Of a DNA stretch of 64,000 nt, positions 1 to 10,174 are shown piece after piece. Positions within the stretch are counted from its first letter, which is position 1. The number at the start of each line of letters is the position of its first letter. Under the pieces are notes generated by a model. It made no database searches and was not told the DNA's origin. It saw only the letters and a list, made by a program, of their open reading frames with translations. The stretch lies in the NCBI RefSeq assembly GCF_041276405.1, contig NZ_JBGGGT010000002.1, positions 3,586,001-3,650,000 on the forward strand, read 5' to 3'. The stretch comes from Microvirga sp. TS319. Lineage in GTDB: Bacteria > Pseudomonadota > Alphaproteobacteria > Rhizobiales > Beijerinckiaceae. The translations under genes and the position numbers were made by a program.

Positions 1-12
1 TGGGACGGAGGG

Positions 13-1086
13 TCAGCCGCCGGTGGCGGGCGCATCGTCGCGGCCGGCGACCGCCGGGTCCACGCCGCCGCCGTCGAGCTGCTCAGCCGATAAGCCCAGG
101 ACGTCGAGATCCGGCTTCCGCTCGGTCCTCACATCGGGCGTTCCGGGGATGAAGGCATCGAACGCGGCCCAGAACTGCTCGCGGATCTCGTCGCGCTCCA
201 TGAGAATCTCATGCCGCGCGCCGGGAATGACAATGGCGTGTCCCGCCTTCAGCCGCGCGGCAAAGCGCTCCGTCGCAGGCGTCGCGCAGACCGGGTCCTC
301 TCCTGCGGCGACGATCAGCGTGGGCAGGCGGATCTTCAGCGCATAGTTCGGCGCCGTGAAGCACCTCATGAAGCGGAAGGCGGCATCCATCCATGCCACC
401 GTCGGCGCACCGATGGCACCCGGCCCGATGGCCGTCGCCGCATCCGCGTTGCGGGAATAGCGCACCGGGTCGCTCGTGAGGCGGTTTCCCTTGAACGGCA
501 GCGTGGAGATCGACGTCTCGCCGCCACCGGGAACGAACGTCTTGCCCATGCCGAAAAGCCTCAGGAGGCGTGCGAGAAAGGCCGCCCCGCGGGTCCGCCT
601 GACGATGGAAAGCGCGATCATCGGCGTGGTCGTGACGAGCCGGCGGAAGGGCAGCCAGCTCTCGTGGGCCGCGTTGAGCGCAATGGCTCCGCCCATGGAA
701 TGGGCGAGCGCGAAGTGAGGCTCGGGCATGTGCGGCACCAGGATCTGGTCGCGCACGGCTTCCAGATCGAGCCTGTAATCGGCAAACCGCCTCACGTGCC
801 CCTTGCGGGGGTTCTTCACCTGCCGCCCCGAGAGCCCCTGCCCGCGCCAGTCGAACGTCACCACTGCAAAGCCGCGCGCGAGAAGATCTCTGACCGTCTC
901 GAAATACTTCTCGATGAACTCGGCCCTGCCGTGCAGGATGCAGACGGTTCCCTTGGGCCGGTCGGTTTCGGCCTTCCAGTAGGCGACCCGCAGGGCGATG
1001 CCGTCGGCCGTGGTGATGCCGGTGAGCACCGGCTCGCCGGGCACGGGGTTGTTGGGGGTCGGGAAGAATTCCACGGCTGGCCTCAC
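13..1086 (-). CDS. alpha/beta hydrolase, lysophospholipase/monoacylglycerol lipase type
   Basis: This 357-residue protein belongs to the Hydrolase_4 (PldB-like) group of serine hydrolases. A complete catalytic triad is visible: Ser130 in the elbow AHSMGG, Asp264 in AGEDPV and His292 in GARHEI. ILHGRAEF (about 50-57) gives the oxyanion region and FDWRGQG (78-84) is typical of the family. It has no signal peptide, so it is probably cytoplasmic; an acylglycerol or lysophospholipid substrate is a family guess. The open frame runs on upstream across the hsp20 promoter and antisense to hsp20. I chose the GTG at 1086 because homology-like sequence begins there; a GTG at 1074 is also possible. The last ~40 residues, rich in Asp, Gly and Pro, look like a non-conserved tail. 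Confidence 0.85.
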   Translation of the reverse strand: MRPAVEFFPTPNNPVPGEPVLTGITTADGIALRVAYWKAETDRPKGTVCILHGRAEFIEKYFETVRDLLARGFAVVTFDWRGQGLSGRQVKNPRKGHVRRFADYRLDLEAVRDQILVPHMPEPHFALAHSMGGAIALNAAHESWLPFRRLVTTTPMIALSIVRRTRGAAFLARLLRLFGMGKTFVPGGGETSISTLPFKGNRLTSDPVRYSRNADAATAIGPGAIGAPTVAWMDAAFRFMRCFTAPNYALKIRLPTLIVAAGEDPVCATPATERFAARLKAGHAIVIPGARHEILMERDEIREQFWAAFDAFIPGTPDVRTERKPDLDVLGLSAEQLDGGGVDPAVAGRDDAPATGG

Positions 1087-1136
1087 GAAACGATGTGACC
1101 CCTTTATAGGGCGGTATGGGCCCGAGGGGCGAGCCT

Positions 1137-1165
1137 CTTGAACCCGAATGGATCTATTCCCACAT
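1137..1165 (+). promoter_or_regulatory. candidate heat-shock (RpoH) promoter of hsp20
   Basis: CTTGAA at 1137-1142 matches the RpoH -35 consensus. CCCACAT at 1159-1165 resembles the RpoH -10 (CCCATnT), with a 16-base spacer. Transcription would start near 1172, giving a leader of about 90 bases, the usual length for a ROSE-controlled small heat-shock gene. This is inferred from motif matching only. Confidence 0.45.
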
Positions 1166-1172
1166 GGATGAT

Positions 1173-1263
1173 GTGCCGGCCGATGGCGGCACCGATCCCG
1201 ATCCAGCCTTTTTAAGAGGTGGATCTTCAATGAATGCATGTTGCTTCTGATGGAGGATATGCC
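1173..1263 (+). promoter_or_regulatory. ROSE-type RNA thermometer in the hsp20 5' leader
   Basis: The leader ends in the hallmark ROSE hairpin. TTGCTTC (1241-1247) can pair with the ribosome-binding site GGAGGA (1252-1257) around the loop TGAT, leaving the G of TTGCT bulged exactly as described for rhizobial ROSE elements. Upstream hairpins are a perfect GTGCCG/CGGCAC stem (1173-1178 with 1187-1192) and a short AAGA/TCTT stem (1214-1217 with 1224-1227). When cold, the last hairpin would hide the Shine-Dalgarno; heat would open it. Sequence and position fit the family well. Confidence 0.8.
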
Positions 1264-1722
1264 ATGCGACAGTTCGATCTTGCTCCCCTGTACCGCAACA
1301 CGGTCGGTTTCGACCGTCTGTTCTCGATGCTCGACCAGATGGTCGGCGTCGATGCGGCCCCAAGCTACCCGCCCTACAATATCGAGCGCACCGGCGAGAA
1401 CGCCTATCGCATCTCGATCGCGGTCGCCGGATTTACCGACAAGGACCTCACCATCGAGGTGAAGGAAAACACCCTCTCCGTTCGCGGCGAGAAGAAGCCT
1501 AACGAAGAGCGTAAGGCCGAAGTGCTCCATCAGGGCATCGCGGCGCGCAGCTTTGACCGGCGCTTCCAGCTGGCCGATGGCGTCCAGGTCGTGGGTGCCA
1601 GCCTCGAGAACGGCCTGCTGCACCTGGATCTCGTGCGCGAGACGCCCGAGGCCAAGAAGCCGAAGCTCATCCCGATTGCCATGAACGGCGCTCAGGCGGT
1701 CGAGACCAAGCAGGCCGCCTAA
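1264..1722 (+). CDS. small heat-shock protein, Hsp20/IbpA family
   Basis: This 152-residue chaperone holds unfolded proteins during heat stress. The alpha-crystallin domain covers roughly residues 38-130, with the conserved ENGLLHLDL stretch near its end. The C-terminal PKLIPI carries the I-x-I motif used for oligomer assembly. The ATG at 1264 is chosen over an in-frame ATG at 1234 because GGAGG sits at 1252-1256, seven bases away, and because the ROSE hairpin masks exactly that site. The gene stands alone and diverges from the hydrolase. Control is probably double: an RpoH promoter for transcription and the thermometer for translation. Confidence 0.95.
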   Translation: MRQFDLAPLYRNTVGFDRLFSMLDQMVGVDAAPSYPPYNIERTGENAYRISIAVAGFTDKDLTIEVKENTLSVRGEKKPNEERKAEVLHQGIAARSFDRRFQLADGVQVVGASLENGLLHLDLVRETPEAKKPKLIPIAMNGAQAVETKQAA

Positions 1723-1753
1723 AGCGGATCACTGAACAATTCAACGCGCCATG

Positions 1754-1784
1754 GCCGATCCCTGGACTTGATCCGGGGATCGGC
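1754..1784. repeat. palindromic element downstream of hsp20
   Basis: A nine-base perfect inverted repeat (GCCGATCCC at 1754-1762, GGGATCGGC at 1776-1784) encloses TGGACTTGATCCG. Its core, CCTGGACTTGATCCGGGG, resembles a palindrome widely dispersed in rhizobial and related genomes. It lies 31 bases after the hsp20 stop and may help end or stabilise that transcript, but no T-run follows. It is the only copy of this type that I see. Confidence 0.6.
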
Positions 1785-1910
1785 TCCGCAACCCGCGTTT
1801 CTTCCATATCCGTCGGCCGGGGCAGCTATTGCCTGAGCCCGGGCTCCACATCCGCTCGCAATGCGGAGACAGACGAGCGGCGGCCCCTGTGCTCGCTCCA
1901 GATGCGTTAC

Positions 1911-2170
1911 AGCATCGGACACGGGAAGTGGACCTGCACTTTTGGGACCCACTGATGCTTTCTCCTTGAATGAGAGCATCGTTCGGGCGGACGCGAAGGG
2001 CCGCGTCAGCGAATACCGGATCCACTTTTCGCTAGAGCATCGAACGCGGGAAGTGGGAACCGGTTTTGCGTGGAAAGATGCTCAAGACCATAGACTTACA
2101 GCGTCGGACGTGAGTTCGATTTCACGCCCGACGCTGTAGCGCGGCCCGCTGGGTCCGCACGATGCTCTAA
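1911..2170. repeat. dispersed palindromic repeat cluster 1
   Basis: Three degenerate units of the local repeat family lie in the convergent gap between hsp20 and the threonine aldolase gene. They carry the signatures AGCATCGGACACGGGAAGTGG, GAGCATCGTTCGGGCGGA and GAGCATCGAACGCGGGAAGTGG, the last followed by AAGATGCTCAAGACCATAGACTT and a GCGTCGGACGTG/CACGCCCGACGC stem. The rest of the 635-base gap has no credible gene. Confidence 0.75.
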
Positions 2171-2223
2171 GATTATGGATCCCCGATTGCGTGGAGATGA
2201 TGAGGAATGCCCCAAACAAAAAG

Positions 2224-2255
2224 AGCGCCCCGTTGGCTCGGGGCGCTTTTGTTTT
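2224..2255. terminator. bidirectional intrinsic terminator between hsp20 and threonine aldolase
   Basis: The stem AGCGCCCC (2224-2231) pairs with GGGGCGCT (2240-2247). It is followed on the plus strand by TTTTGTTTT and preceded by an A-rich run, so it has a T-run on the minus strand too. It lies between convergent genes and can serve both. Confidence 0.8.
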
Positions 2256-2357
2256 GATCCCTGGTCCAGATAGTCCCGCCGGGGCTGGAGGTGAACCCCG
2301 TTGGTCAGGTCTCGTAGGCCAGACATCGCGGGTGAATGCGGCAAGGTTAGGGCAATG

Positions 2358-3434
2358 TCACTCCGCCGCCTGCCGTGGCGCGGCCGAACGGGCGATCTCC
2401 AACAGCTTTCGCACATCCTGCTCCTGCGACGCGAAGGAGAGCACGAGGCGGATCAGGGTCTCGTCCGGCCCGATGGTCTCGCCCGCAGGCAGGCTCAGTT
2501 CCGTCCAGGGGTGATAGAGGATGCCTGCCTCCTTGAGCGCCTTGTCCATAGACGCCGGGATGATCGGGAAGACCTCGTTGGCCTGCGTCGCCCAGGCGAG
2601 ACGCACGCCGGGAAGCTCTGAAAGCCCATCCGAGAGAAGCCTCGCCAGGCGATTGGCGTAGCGGGCATTGGCATACCAGTGATCGTCGGCGAAATAGCCC
2701 TCGAACTGCGCCGAGATCAGGCGGCCCTTGGACACGATCTGACCGGCGCGCTTCGCCCGGTAGTCGAGCGCCTCGGCGAGCTCGGGCTTGAACACCACGA
2801 TGGCCTCGGCCATCAGACAGCCGTTCTTCGTCCCTCCGAAGGAGAGAATGTCCACACCCTGCTTCCAGGTCATCTCGGCCGGCGTGCAGCCGAGCGACAC
2901 GAGGGCGTTGGCGAAGCGCGCCCCATCCATGTGGAAGGAGAGCCCATGCTCCCGGCAGACATCGCCGAGCGCCTTGAGCTCGTCCGGATGATAGACGAGG
3001 CCGCATTCCGTGACCTGGGAAATCGACAGGGCCTTGGGCGGCATCTGCTTCACGGCTCTGGAAAGCCCCTTCAGATAAGTCGAGACGCCCTCGGCCGTGA
3101 GCTTCGCGCCGACTCCAGGAAGACCCGCGAGCTTGGCTCCATGCATGAAGAATTCCGGCGCACCGCATTCGTCGTCGATCACATGCGCCTCCCGGTGACA
3201 GACGCACAGGCCGTAGGGCGGCACGGCAGAGGAGAGCGCGAGAGCGTTGGCGGCGGTTCCGGTGGTCACGAAGAACACCGAGACCTCTCGCTCGAAGACC
3301 TCGTTGAAGCGCGCCTTCACCCGCTTGGTGATCTCGTCGCCCCCATAGGCCGGCATAGCCCCCGCATTGGCTTGGCTCAGAGCCTGTAGAACCTGGGCGC
3401 TGGCGCCGACGATATTGTCGCTTGCGAAATTCAT
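2358..3434 (-). CDS. low-specificity L-threonine aldolase family (PLP-dependent)
   Basis: This 358-residue fold-type I PLP enzyme of the beta-eliminating lyase family is expected to cleave L-threonine or L-allo-threonine to glycine and acetaldehyde in the cytoplasm. Lys203 in SFGGTKNG is the Schiff-base lysine. Asp170 in HMDGAR should contact the pyridine nitrogen, and TTGTAAN (about 58-64) binds the cofactor phosphate. Length is normal. The ATG at 3434 has AGGAGA about six bases upstream. It is alone on its strand, divergent from gltB. Confidence 0.9.
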   Translation of the reverse strand: MNFASDNIVGASAQVLQALSQANAGAMPAYGGDEITKRVKARFNEVFEREVSVFFVTTGTAANALALSSAVPPYGLCVCHREAHVIDDECGAPEFFMHGAKLAGLPGVGAKLTAEGVSTYLKGLSRAVKQMPPKALSISQVTECGLVYHPDELKALGDVCREHGLSFHMDGARFANALVSLGCTPAEMTWKQGVDILSFGGTKNGCLMAEAIVVFKPELAEALDYRAKRAGQIVSKGRLISAQFEGYFADDHWYANARYANRLARLLSDGLSELPGVRLAWATQANEVFPIIPASMDKALKEAGILYHPWTELSLPAGETIGPDETLIRLVLSFASQEQDVRKLLEIARSAAPRQAAE

Positions 3435-3928
3435 GAATGCTCTCCTTGACGGCGCAGCCTCCCCATGGGGAGCAACATGTCAAGATCATTGACCCATCGG
3501 CGAAGACTTTCGTTTCCAGGTGCCAAAGGCTGCTTTTGTTACATTCCTGATTGGCCGCTTGTAACTTTCGTCTAAAATTTTTCTAAACCCCTCTTGTGTG
3601 CTTTTCGGTTCTCTGGCACTTTGCCGACATTAGGACAGCGATGCTGTCCCATTTGGGGTGTCCGCACCCTTTGGCCTGAGGTTTTCTTGATGCTTCGTCA
3701 GATGCGAACGACGCGAGATACCGAAAAACCTGCCCGCAAAACGTGGGCGGGACGGGCAACTTTGGGCTGAATTCAAGCCTGGGATGCCCGCGAGGTGCGG
3801 GCTCTCCATCCGGTGACCCGAGCCTCGCAAGACGCGAGAAGCGGCGGGCATCCGGAAGATCCAACATCCGACGGGCCCGAAAGCCGCCTCAACAACCTTG
3901 AAGACGTGTTCGGATGTGAGGATCTGCC
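3435..3928. other. intergenic region upstream of gltB, no gene seen
   Basis: About 490 bases separate the divergent threonine aldolase and gltB starts. The stretch around 3530-3600 is unusually AT-rich for this genome (TTGTAACTTT, TAAAATTTTTCTAAA) and is the likeliest place for promoters. Short open frames here have no family resemblance. I see no clear sigma-54 (GG-N10-GC) site, riboswitch or repeat. Confidence 0.5.
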
Positions 3929-6900
3929 ATGAGCCACGTGCCAACGAAGAGCCTGGGAAGCAAAGTGCCAAGCCGCACGGCCGCGACGGCGGATACCGTC
4001 AAATTCGTGCGCGATCCTGGTCTGCCCGCTCCTCAGGGCCTCTACCATCCGAATAACGAGCAGGATTCCTGCGGTGTCGGCTTCATCGCCGACATGAAGA
4101 ACCGCAAGTCGCATACGATCGTCGAGCAGGGCCTGTCGATCCTGCACAACCTCGATCATCGCGGCGCCGTCGGCGCGGACCCGAAGATGGGAGACGGCTG
4201 CGGCATTCTGGTGCAGATTCCGCATAAATTCTTTGCCGCCGAATGTGCCAAGCTCGGCATCTGGCTGCCGGAAGAAGGGCAATACGGCGTCGGTCACCTG
4301 TTCATGCCGCGCAATCCCGAAGGCCTCCAGCTCGTCGAGGAGATCGTCACCAAGGCGATCACGGACGAGGGCCTGCAGGTTCTCGGCTGGCGCGACGTGC
4401 CCGTGGATTCGAGCGATCTCGGCGAGAGCGTGAAGGCCACCGAGCCCCTGCACCGCCAGATCTTCATCGGCAAGGGCAAGAGTCTTGGAAGAACCTCGGG
4501 GATGGACGACCAGGAGACCTTCGAGCGTCGCCTGTTCATCGCCCGCAAGGTCATCTCCAACGCCGTCTACGACATGAAGGACGAGCGCACCGCCGGCTAT
4601 TACCCGGTGAGCCTGTCCTCGCGCACCATCGTCTACAAGGGCATGGTGCTCGTGACACAGCTGCGCCAATACTATCCCGACCTGCAGGATCCGCGCTTCG
4701 AGAGCGCCATCGCTCTCGTGCACCAGCGCTTCGCCACCAACACCTTCCCCACCTGGCAGCTCGCGCATCCCTACCGCATGGTCGCCCATAACGGCGAGAT
4801 CAACACTCTGCGCGGCAACGTGAACTGGATGGCCGCGCGCCAGGCCTCCGTCGATTCCGAGCTCTTCGGCAACGACATCTCGAAGCTCTGGCCGATCTCC
4901 TATGAGGGACAGTCCGACACCGCCTGCTTCGACAACGCGCTCGAATTCCTGGTGCGCGGCGGCTACTCCCTGTCGCACGCCATGATGATGCTGATTCCGG
5001 AAGCCTGGGCCGGCAATCCGCTCATGAACGACGACCGGCGCGCGTTCTACGAGTATCACGCGGCCCTCATGGAGCCGTGGGACGGCCCGGCGGCCGTGTG
5101 CTTCACCGACGGCAAGCAGATCGGTGCGACGCTCGACCGCAACGGCCTCCGGCCTGCCCGCTATCTCGTGACCGACGACGGCCTCGTGGTGCTCGCCTCC
5201 GAGATGGGCGTGCTGCCGATTCCCGAGGAGAAGATCGTCGAGAAGTGGCGCCTGCAACCCGGCAAGATGCTCCTCATCGACCTTCAGGAAGGCCGCATCA
5301 TCTCCGACGACGAGATCAAGCAGCAGCTGTCCGACGCTCATCCCTACAAGGATTGGCTGAAGCGCACGCAGATCGTGCTGGAAGACCTGAAGCCCGTCCA
5401 GGCGCGCGAATCCCGCACCGACGTGTCGCTCCTCGACCGTCAGCAGGCCTTCGGCTACACGGCGGAAGACCTCAAGCTGCTCATGCAGCCCATGGCCGTG
5501 ACCGGCCAGGAGGCCGTGGGCTCCATGGGCTCCGATACGCCGATCTCCGCGCTCTCCGACAAGCCGAAGCTGCTCTACACCTATTTCAAGCAGAACTTCG
5601 CCCAGGTGACGAACCCGCCGATCGACCCGATCCGCGAGGAGCTCGTCATGAGCCTCGTGTCGTTCATCGGCCCGCGCCCGAACATTCTCGATCTCGAAGG
5701 CACCTCGCGCCGCAAGCGCCTGGAAGTGCGTCAGCCGATCCTCACCAACGAGGATCTGGAGAAGATCCGGTGCATCGGCCATTTCGAGGACCGCTTCGAC
5801 ACGAAGACCCTCGACATCACCTACGATGCCGAGCTTGGCGCATCCGCCCTCGACGGCGCGCTCGACCGCCTCTGCGACCGCGCGGAAGCGGCGGTTCACG
5901 GCGGCTATAACATCATCATCCTGTCCGACCGCATGGTGGGACCGGACCGCATCCCGATCCCGGCGCTCCTCGCCACCGCGGCCGTGCACAATTACCTCAT
6001 CCGCAAAGGGCTGCGCACCTCGGTCGGCCTCGTGGTCGAATCCGGCGAGCCGCGCGAGATCCATCACTTCGCATGCCTCGCCGGTTACGGCGCGGAGGCG
6101 ATCAATCCATATCTCGCCTTCGAGACCATCGCCGACATGCACGCCCGCGGCGAGCTGCCCGAAGAGGTGGACGGGGACGAAGCGATCAAGCGCTACATCA
6201 AGTCCATCGGCAAGGGCCTGCTCAAGGTGATGTCCAAGATGGGCATCTCCACCTATCAGTCCTATTGCGGCGCGCAGATCTTCGATGCGGTCGGCCTCAA
6301 GTCCGAGTTCGTGGCGCGCGACTTCTTCGGCACCGCGACCACCATCGAAGGCATCGGCATGGACGAGGTGGCGGAAGAGAACGTGCACCGCCACCGCGAC
6401 GCCTTCGGCGACGCACCGATCTATCGCGGCGCGCTCGATGTGGGCGGCGAATACGCCTTCCGTCAGCGCGGTGAGGTGCATGCCTGGAACCCCGATACCG
6501 TCGCCACGCTCCAGCACGCGGTGCGCCTCAACGCGCAGGACCGCTACCGCGAGTTCGCGCGCCTCGTGAACGAGCAGGACAACGAGCTCAAGACCATCCG
6601 CGGCCTCTTCCGCATCAGGACGGCGCAAGAGGCGGGCCGCGCGCCTGTTCCGTTGAGCGAGGTCGAGCCCGCCCATGAGATCGTGAAGCGCTTCTCCACG
6701 GGCGCCATGTCCTTCGGCTCCATCTCGAAGGAAGCGCACGAGACTCTGGCGCTCGCCATGAACGCCATCGGCGGCAAGTCCAACACCGGTGAAGGCGGCG
6801 AGGAGCCCGAGCGCTTCCGTCCGCTGCCCGACGGCCGCTCCAAGCGTTCCGCCATCAAGCAGGTCGCCTCGGGCCGCTTCGGCGTGACGACGGAATACCT

Positions 6901-8665
6901 CGTCAACGCGGACATGATGCAGATCAAGGTCGCTCAGGGAGCCAAGCCCGGCGAGGGCGGCCAGCTGCCCGGCCACAAGGTCGACGTGAAAATCGCCCGC
7001 GTGCGCCATTCGACTCCGGGCGTGGGCCTCATCTCCCCGCCCCCGCATCACGACATCTACTCCATCGAGGATCTCGCGCAGCTGATCTTCGACCTCAAGA
7101 ACGTGAACCCCCAGGCCGACGTGTCGGTGAAGCTCGTCTCGGAAGTCGGCGTGGGCACCGTGGCGGCCGGCGTGGCGAAAGCGCGCGCCGACCACATCAC
7201 CGTCTCGGGCTTCGAGGGCGGCACGGGCGCCTCTCCCCTCACCTCGCTCAAGCATGCGGGCTCGCCGTGGGAGATCGGCCTGGCCGAGACGCAGCAGACC
7301 CTCGTGCTCAACCGTCTGCGCGGACGCGTGGCCCTGCAGGCCGACGGCGGCCTCCGCACCGGCCGCGACGTGGTGATCGCGGCTCTGCTCGGCGCCGACG
7401 AATACGGCTTCTCGACCGCGCCGCTCATCGCTGCAGGCTGCATCATGATGCGCAAGTGCCACCTGAACACCTGCCCGGTGGGCGTGGCCACGCAGGATCC
7501 GGTTCTGCGCAAGCGCTTCAAGGGCCTGCCGGAACACGTCATCAACTACTTCTTCTTCGTTGCCGAGGAAGTGCGCGAGATGATGGCCGAGATGGGCTTT
7601 ACCTCCATCGACGAGATGATCGGCCGGTCCGACCTCTTGGACAAGAACGCGGCCATCGATCACTGGAAGGCGAAGGGCCTCGACTTCACGAAGCTCTTCC
7701 ACAAGCCGGATGTTCCTGCCGACGTCGCGGTCCGTCACCTGGAGCGTCAGGTTCATCCCATCGCGAACGTGCTCGACCGCGACCTCATCGCTCAGGCCGG
7801 CCCCGCCCTGGAGAACGGCGAAGCCGTCGCCATCGAGGCGCGGGTGCGCAGCTCCGACAGGTCCGTGGGCGCGATGCTCTCGGGCGCGGTCGCCAAGCGC
7901 TACGGCCATGAGGGCCTGCCCGACGACACGATCACCGTGAACCTGAAGGGCACGGCGGGCCAGAGCTTCGGCGCATGGCTGGCCGCGGGCGTGACGCTGA
8001 AACTCGAGGGCGAGGCGAACGACTATGTCGGCAAGGGCCTCTCGGGCGGCAAGCTGATCATCAGGCCGACGCTTTCTTCGAAAGCGGTGCCCGAGCGCTC
8101 GATCATCGTCGGCAACACGGTGATGTACGGCGCGATCGCAGGCGAAGCCTATTTCCGCGGCGTCGCGGGCGAGCGTTTCGCCGTGCGCAATTCCGGCGCC
8201 ATCGCGGTGGTGGAAGGCACGGGCGATCACGGCTGCGAATACATGACCGGCGGCCTCGTGGTCGTGCTCGGCCAGACGGGCCGCAACTTCGCGGCGGGCA
8301 TGTCGGGCGGCATCGCCTATGTGCTCGACGAGGACGGCACGTTCGGGAAGCGCTGCAACCTCTCCATGGTCGATCTCGAACCGGTCGAGGAGGAGGAGGA
8401 CCTCATGCGCCGTCTCCATCATCACGGCGGCGATCTGGAAACCAAGGGCCGCATCGACATCATGGCCAACATGTCCGGCCCTGATGAAGAGCGTCTGATG
8501 CAGCTGATCACCAATCACCACACCTATACGGGCTCGGCCCGCGCGAAGGAGATCCTCGACAACTGGGCGACCTTCCGCACCAAGTTCGTGAAGGTGATGC
8601 CGGTCGAGTACCGTCGCGCGCTCCAGGAGATGGACCGTCTCCGGAACCTGCAGGCAGCGGAATAA
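3929..8665 (+). CDS. gltB: glutamate synthase (NADPH) large subunit
   Basis: This 1578-residue alpha subunit transfers the amide of glutamine to 2-oxoglutarate, giving two glutamates. A class-II glutaminase domain begins at Cys48 in EQDSCGVGF; the first 47 residues should be removed as a propeptide to expose that cysteine. The central domain is followed by the FMN-binding synthase domain (about 850-1230), with GEGGEEPER and [12 protein letters not shown] 3Fe-4S cluster is held by Cys1171, Cys1177 and Cys1182 ([15 protein letters not shown]). The C-terminal GXGXG beta-helix follows ([23 protein letters not shown]). Length is typical. It is followed 18 bases later by gltD, so the two form an operon. 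Confidence 0.98.
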   Translation: MSHVPTKSLGSKVPSRTAATADTVKFVRDPGLPAPQGLYHPNNEQDSCGVGFIADMKNRKSHTIVEQGLSILHNLDHRGAVGADPKMGDGCGILVQIPHKFFAAECAKLGIWLPEEGQYGVGHLFMPRNPEGLQLVEEIVTKAITDEGLQVLGWRDVPVDSSDLGESVKATEPLHRQIFIGKGKSLGRTSGMDDQETFERRLFIARKVISNAVYDMKDERTAGYYPVSLSSRTIVYKGMVLVTQLRQYYPDLQDPRFESAIALVHQRFATNTFPTWQLAHPYRMVAHNGEINTLRGNVNWMAARQASVDSELFGNDISKLWPISYEGQSDTACFDNALEFLVRGGYSLSHAMMMLIPEAWAGNPLMNDDRRAFYEYHAALMEPWDGPAAVCFTDGKQIGATLDRNGLRPARYLVTDDGLVVLASEMGVLPIPEEKIVEKWRLQPGKMLLIDLQEGRIISDDEIKQQLSDAHPYKDWLKRTQIVLEDLKPVQARESRTDVSLLDRQQAFGYTAEDLKLLMQPMAVTGQEAVGSMGSDTPISALSDKPKLLYTYFKQNFAQVTNPPIDPIREELVMSLVSFIGPRPNILDLEGTSRRKRLEVRQPILTNEDLEKIRCIGHFEDRFDTKTLDITYDAELGASALDGALDRLCDRAEAAVHGGYNIIILSDRMVGPDRIPIPALLATAAVHNYLIRKGLRTSVGLVVESGEPREIHHFACLAGYGAEAINPYLAFETIADMHARGELPEEVDGDEAIKRYIKSIGKGLLKVMSKMGISTYQSYCGAQIFDAVGLKSEFVARDFFGTATTIEGIGMDEVAEENVHRHRDAFGDAPIYRGALDVGGEYAFRQRGEVHAWNPDTVATLQHAVRLNAQDRYREFARLVNEQDNELKTIRGLFRIRTAQEAGRAPVPLSEVEPAHEIVKRFSTGAMSFGSISKEAHETLALAMNAIGGKSNTGEGGEEPERFRPLPDGRSKRSAIKQVASGRFGVTTEYLVNADMMQIKVAQGAKPGEGGQLPGHKVDVKIARVRHSTPGVGLISPPPHHDIYSIEDLAQLIFDLKNVNPQADVSVKLVSEVGVGTVAAGVAKARADHITVSGFEGGTGASPLTSLKHAGSPWEIGLAETQQTLVLNRLRGRVALQADGGLRTGRDVVIAALLGADEYGFSTAPLIAAGCIMMRKCHLNTCPVGVATQDPVLRKRFKGLPEHVINYFFFVAEEVREMMAEMGFTSIDEMIGRSDLLDKNAAIDHWKAKGLDFTKLFHKPDVPADVAVRHLERQVHPIANVLDRDLIAQAGPALENGEAVAIEARVRSSDRSVGAMLSGAVAKRYGHEGLPDDTITVNLKGTAGQSFGAWLAAGVTLKLEGEANDYVGKGLSGGKLIIRPTLSSKAVPERSIIVGNTVMYGAIAGEAYFRGVAGERFAVRNSGAIAVVEGTGDHGCEYMTGGLVVVLGQTGRNFAAGMSGGIAYVLDEDGTFGKRCNLSMVDLEPVEEEEDLMRRLHHHGGDLETKGRIDIMANMSGPDEERLMQLITNHHTYTGSARAKEILDNWATFRTKFVKVMPVEYRRALQEMDRLRNLQAAE

Positions 8666-8683
8666 GGAACAAGGGGCAAACCG

Positions 8684-10105
8684 ATGGGTAAGGTCACAGG
8701 CTTTCTCGAATACGACCGGCAGGAGCAGAAGTATCAGCTCGCCGGTGAGCGTGTGCGGCACTTCCGCGAGTTCACGCTGCCGCTCGACGACAACGATCTC
8801 AAGAAGCAGGCGGGACGCTGCATGGATTGCGGCATCCCCTTCTGCCACGGCCCGACGGGCTGTCCGGTGCACAACCAGATTCCCGACTGGAACGATCTCG
8901 TCTGGCAGAGCGACTGGGAGGAAGCCGCGCGCAACCTCCACACCACCAACAACTTCCCCGAATTCACCGGCCGCATCTGCCCCGCCCCGTGCGAGGAAGC
9001 CTGCACCCTGAACCTCGAAAACCAGCCGGTCGCCATCAAGACCATCGAGCAGGCGATCGCCGACAAGGCGTGGGAGATGGGCTACATCAAGCCCGAGCCC
9101 GCCGAGATTTCCACCGGCAGGCGCGTGGCCGTCATCGGCTCGGGCCCCGCGGGCCTGGCGGCGGCACAGCAGCTCGCGCGCGCAGGCCACGAGGTGCATG
9201 TGTTCGAGCGTCAGGCCAGGCCCGGCGGCCTGCTGCGCTACGGCATTCCGGACTTCAAGATGGAGAAGTACCACATCGACCGCCGTGTGAAGCAGATGGA
9301 GGCCGAAGGCGTCGTCTTCCATTGCGGCGTCAATATCGGCGTGGACCGGAGCTTCGCCTCGCTTCACAACGAGTACGACGCGGTGCTCTTCGCGGGCGGC
9401 GCGGAGGACCCGCGCAACCCCAATCTGCCTGGGCAGGACCTGAAGGGCGTTCACTACGCGATGCCCTATCTCACCCAATCCAACAAGCGCGTGGGGGGCG
9501 AGGACGTCGCCGACGAGGCGATCCTCGCCAGCGGCAAGCATGTCGTCGTCATCGGCGGCGGCGATACGGCCTCCGACTGCGTCGGGACCGCGTTCCGTCA
9601 GGGCGCGCTGTCCGTCACGCAGCTCGACATCCGTCCCAAGCCCCCGGAGCGCGAGGACAAGCTGACCGTGTGGCCCTACTGGCCGACGAAGATGCGGACC
9701 TCCTCCTCGCAGGCCGAAGGCGCGGAGCGCGAGTTCCAGGCCGCAACGCTGGGAATCGTCGGCAAGAAGGGCCAGGCGACAGGCGTGCAATGCGCCCGCG
9801 TCGACGAGAAGCGCCAGCCGATTCCGGGCACGGAATTCATCCTCAAGGCCGATCTCGTCTTCCTTGCCATCGGCTTTGCCGGCTCCGTGAAGGAAGGCCT
9901 GCTGGAGCAGTCCGGCGTCGCGATCGACCGGCGCGGCAACGTGGTGGCCGACGACAAGAGCTACAGGACCTCGAACGACAAGGTCTTCGTCGCCGGCGAC
10001 ATGCGCCGCGGCCAGTCCCTCGTCGTCTGGGCGATCCGCGAGGGCCGTCAGGCCGCGCGCGCCATCGACACCTATCTGACGGGTTCGAGCGACCTGCCGG
10101 TCTGA
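8684..10105 (+). CDS. gltD: glutamate synthase small subunit
   Basis: This 473-residue beta subunit passes electrons from NADPH through FAD and iron-sulfur clusters to GltB. N-terminal cysteines for two 4Fe-4S clusters are seen at 46, 49, 54 and 60 ([15 protein letters not shown]) and at 99, 103 and 107. The FAD-binding Rossmann motif [14 protein letters not shown] lies near 147-160 and the NADPH motif [12 protein letters not shown] near 287-298. [14 protein letters not shown] near the C-terminus is characteristic. The ATG at 8684 follows AAGGGGC. Its spacing behind gltB indicates one transcript. Confidence 0.97.
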   Translation: MGKVTGFLEYDRQEQKYQLAGERVRHFREFTLPLDDNDLKKQAGRCMDCGIPFCHGPTGCPVHNQIPDWNDLVWQSDWEEAARNLHTTNNFPEFTGRICPAPCEEACTLNLENQPVAIKTIEQAIADKAWEMGYIKPEPAEISTGRRVAVIGSGPAGLAAAQQLARAGHEVHVFERQARPGGLLRYGIPDFKMEKYHIDRRVKQMEAEGVVFHCGVNIGVDRSFASLHNEYDAVLFAGGAEDPRNPNLPGQDLKGVHYAMPYLTQSNKRVGGEDVADEAILASGKHVVVIGGGDTASDCVGTAFRQGALSVTQLDIRPKPPEREDKLTVWPYWPTKMRTSSSQAEGAEREFQAATLGIVGKKGQATGVQCARVDEKRQPIPGTEFILKADLVFLAIGFAGSVKEGLLEQSGVAIDRRGNVVADDKSYRTSNDKVFVAGDMRRGQSLVVWAIREGRQAARAIDTYLTGSSDLPV

Positions 10106-10121
10106 TCGTCCGACAAGGGAT

Positions 10122-10156
10122 AAGGGCGGCTGATCGGAGCGATGAGGCCGCCCTTT
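10122..10156 (+). terminator. likely terminator after gltBD
   Basis: AAGGGCGGC (10122-10130) pairs perfectly with GCCGCCCTT (10147-10155), followed by only a short T/C tail. The loop of about 16 bases has partial internal complementarity (TGATCG/CGATGA). It sits between the convergent gltD and DUF459 genes. Confidence 0.6.
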
Positions 10157-10174
10157 CAGTTCCGGCTGTTACGA

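Noticed and set aside
1087..1623. N-terminal extension of the alpha/beta hydrolase frame over hsp20
   Set aside because: It runs antisense to hsp20 and its thermometer and has no hydrolase-like sequence.
2258..2350. Possible small RNA of signal-recognition-particle type (GGTCAGGTC seen)
   Set aside because: The conserved GGAAG apical loop and its partner strand are missing, and no closing stem is found. The match is limited to nine bases.
3773..9790. A 2005-codon open frame on the minus strand across gltB and gltD
   Set aside because: It is the antisense shadow of two unmistakable genes in GC-rich DNA. Its composition (His, Arg, Ala, Asp) matches no protein family and it starts inside gltD.
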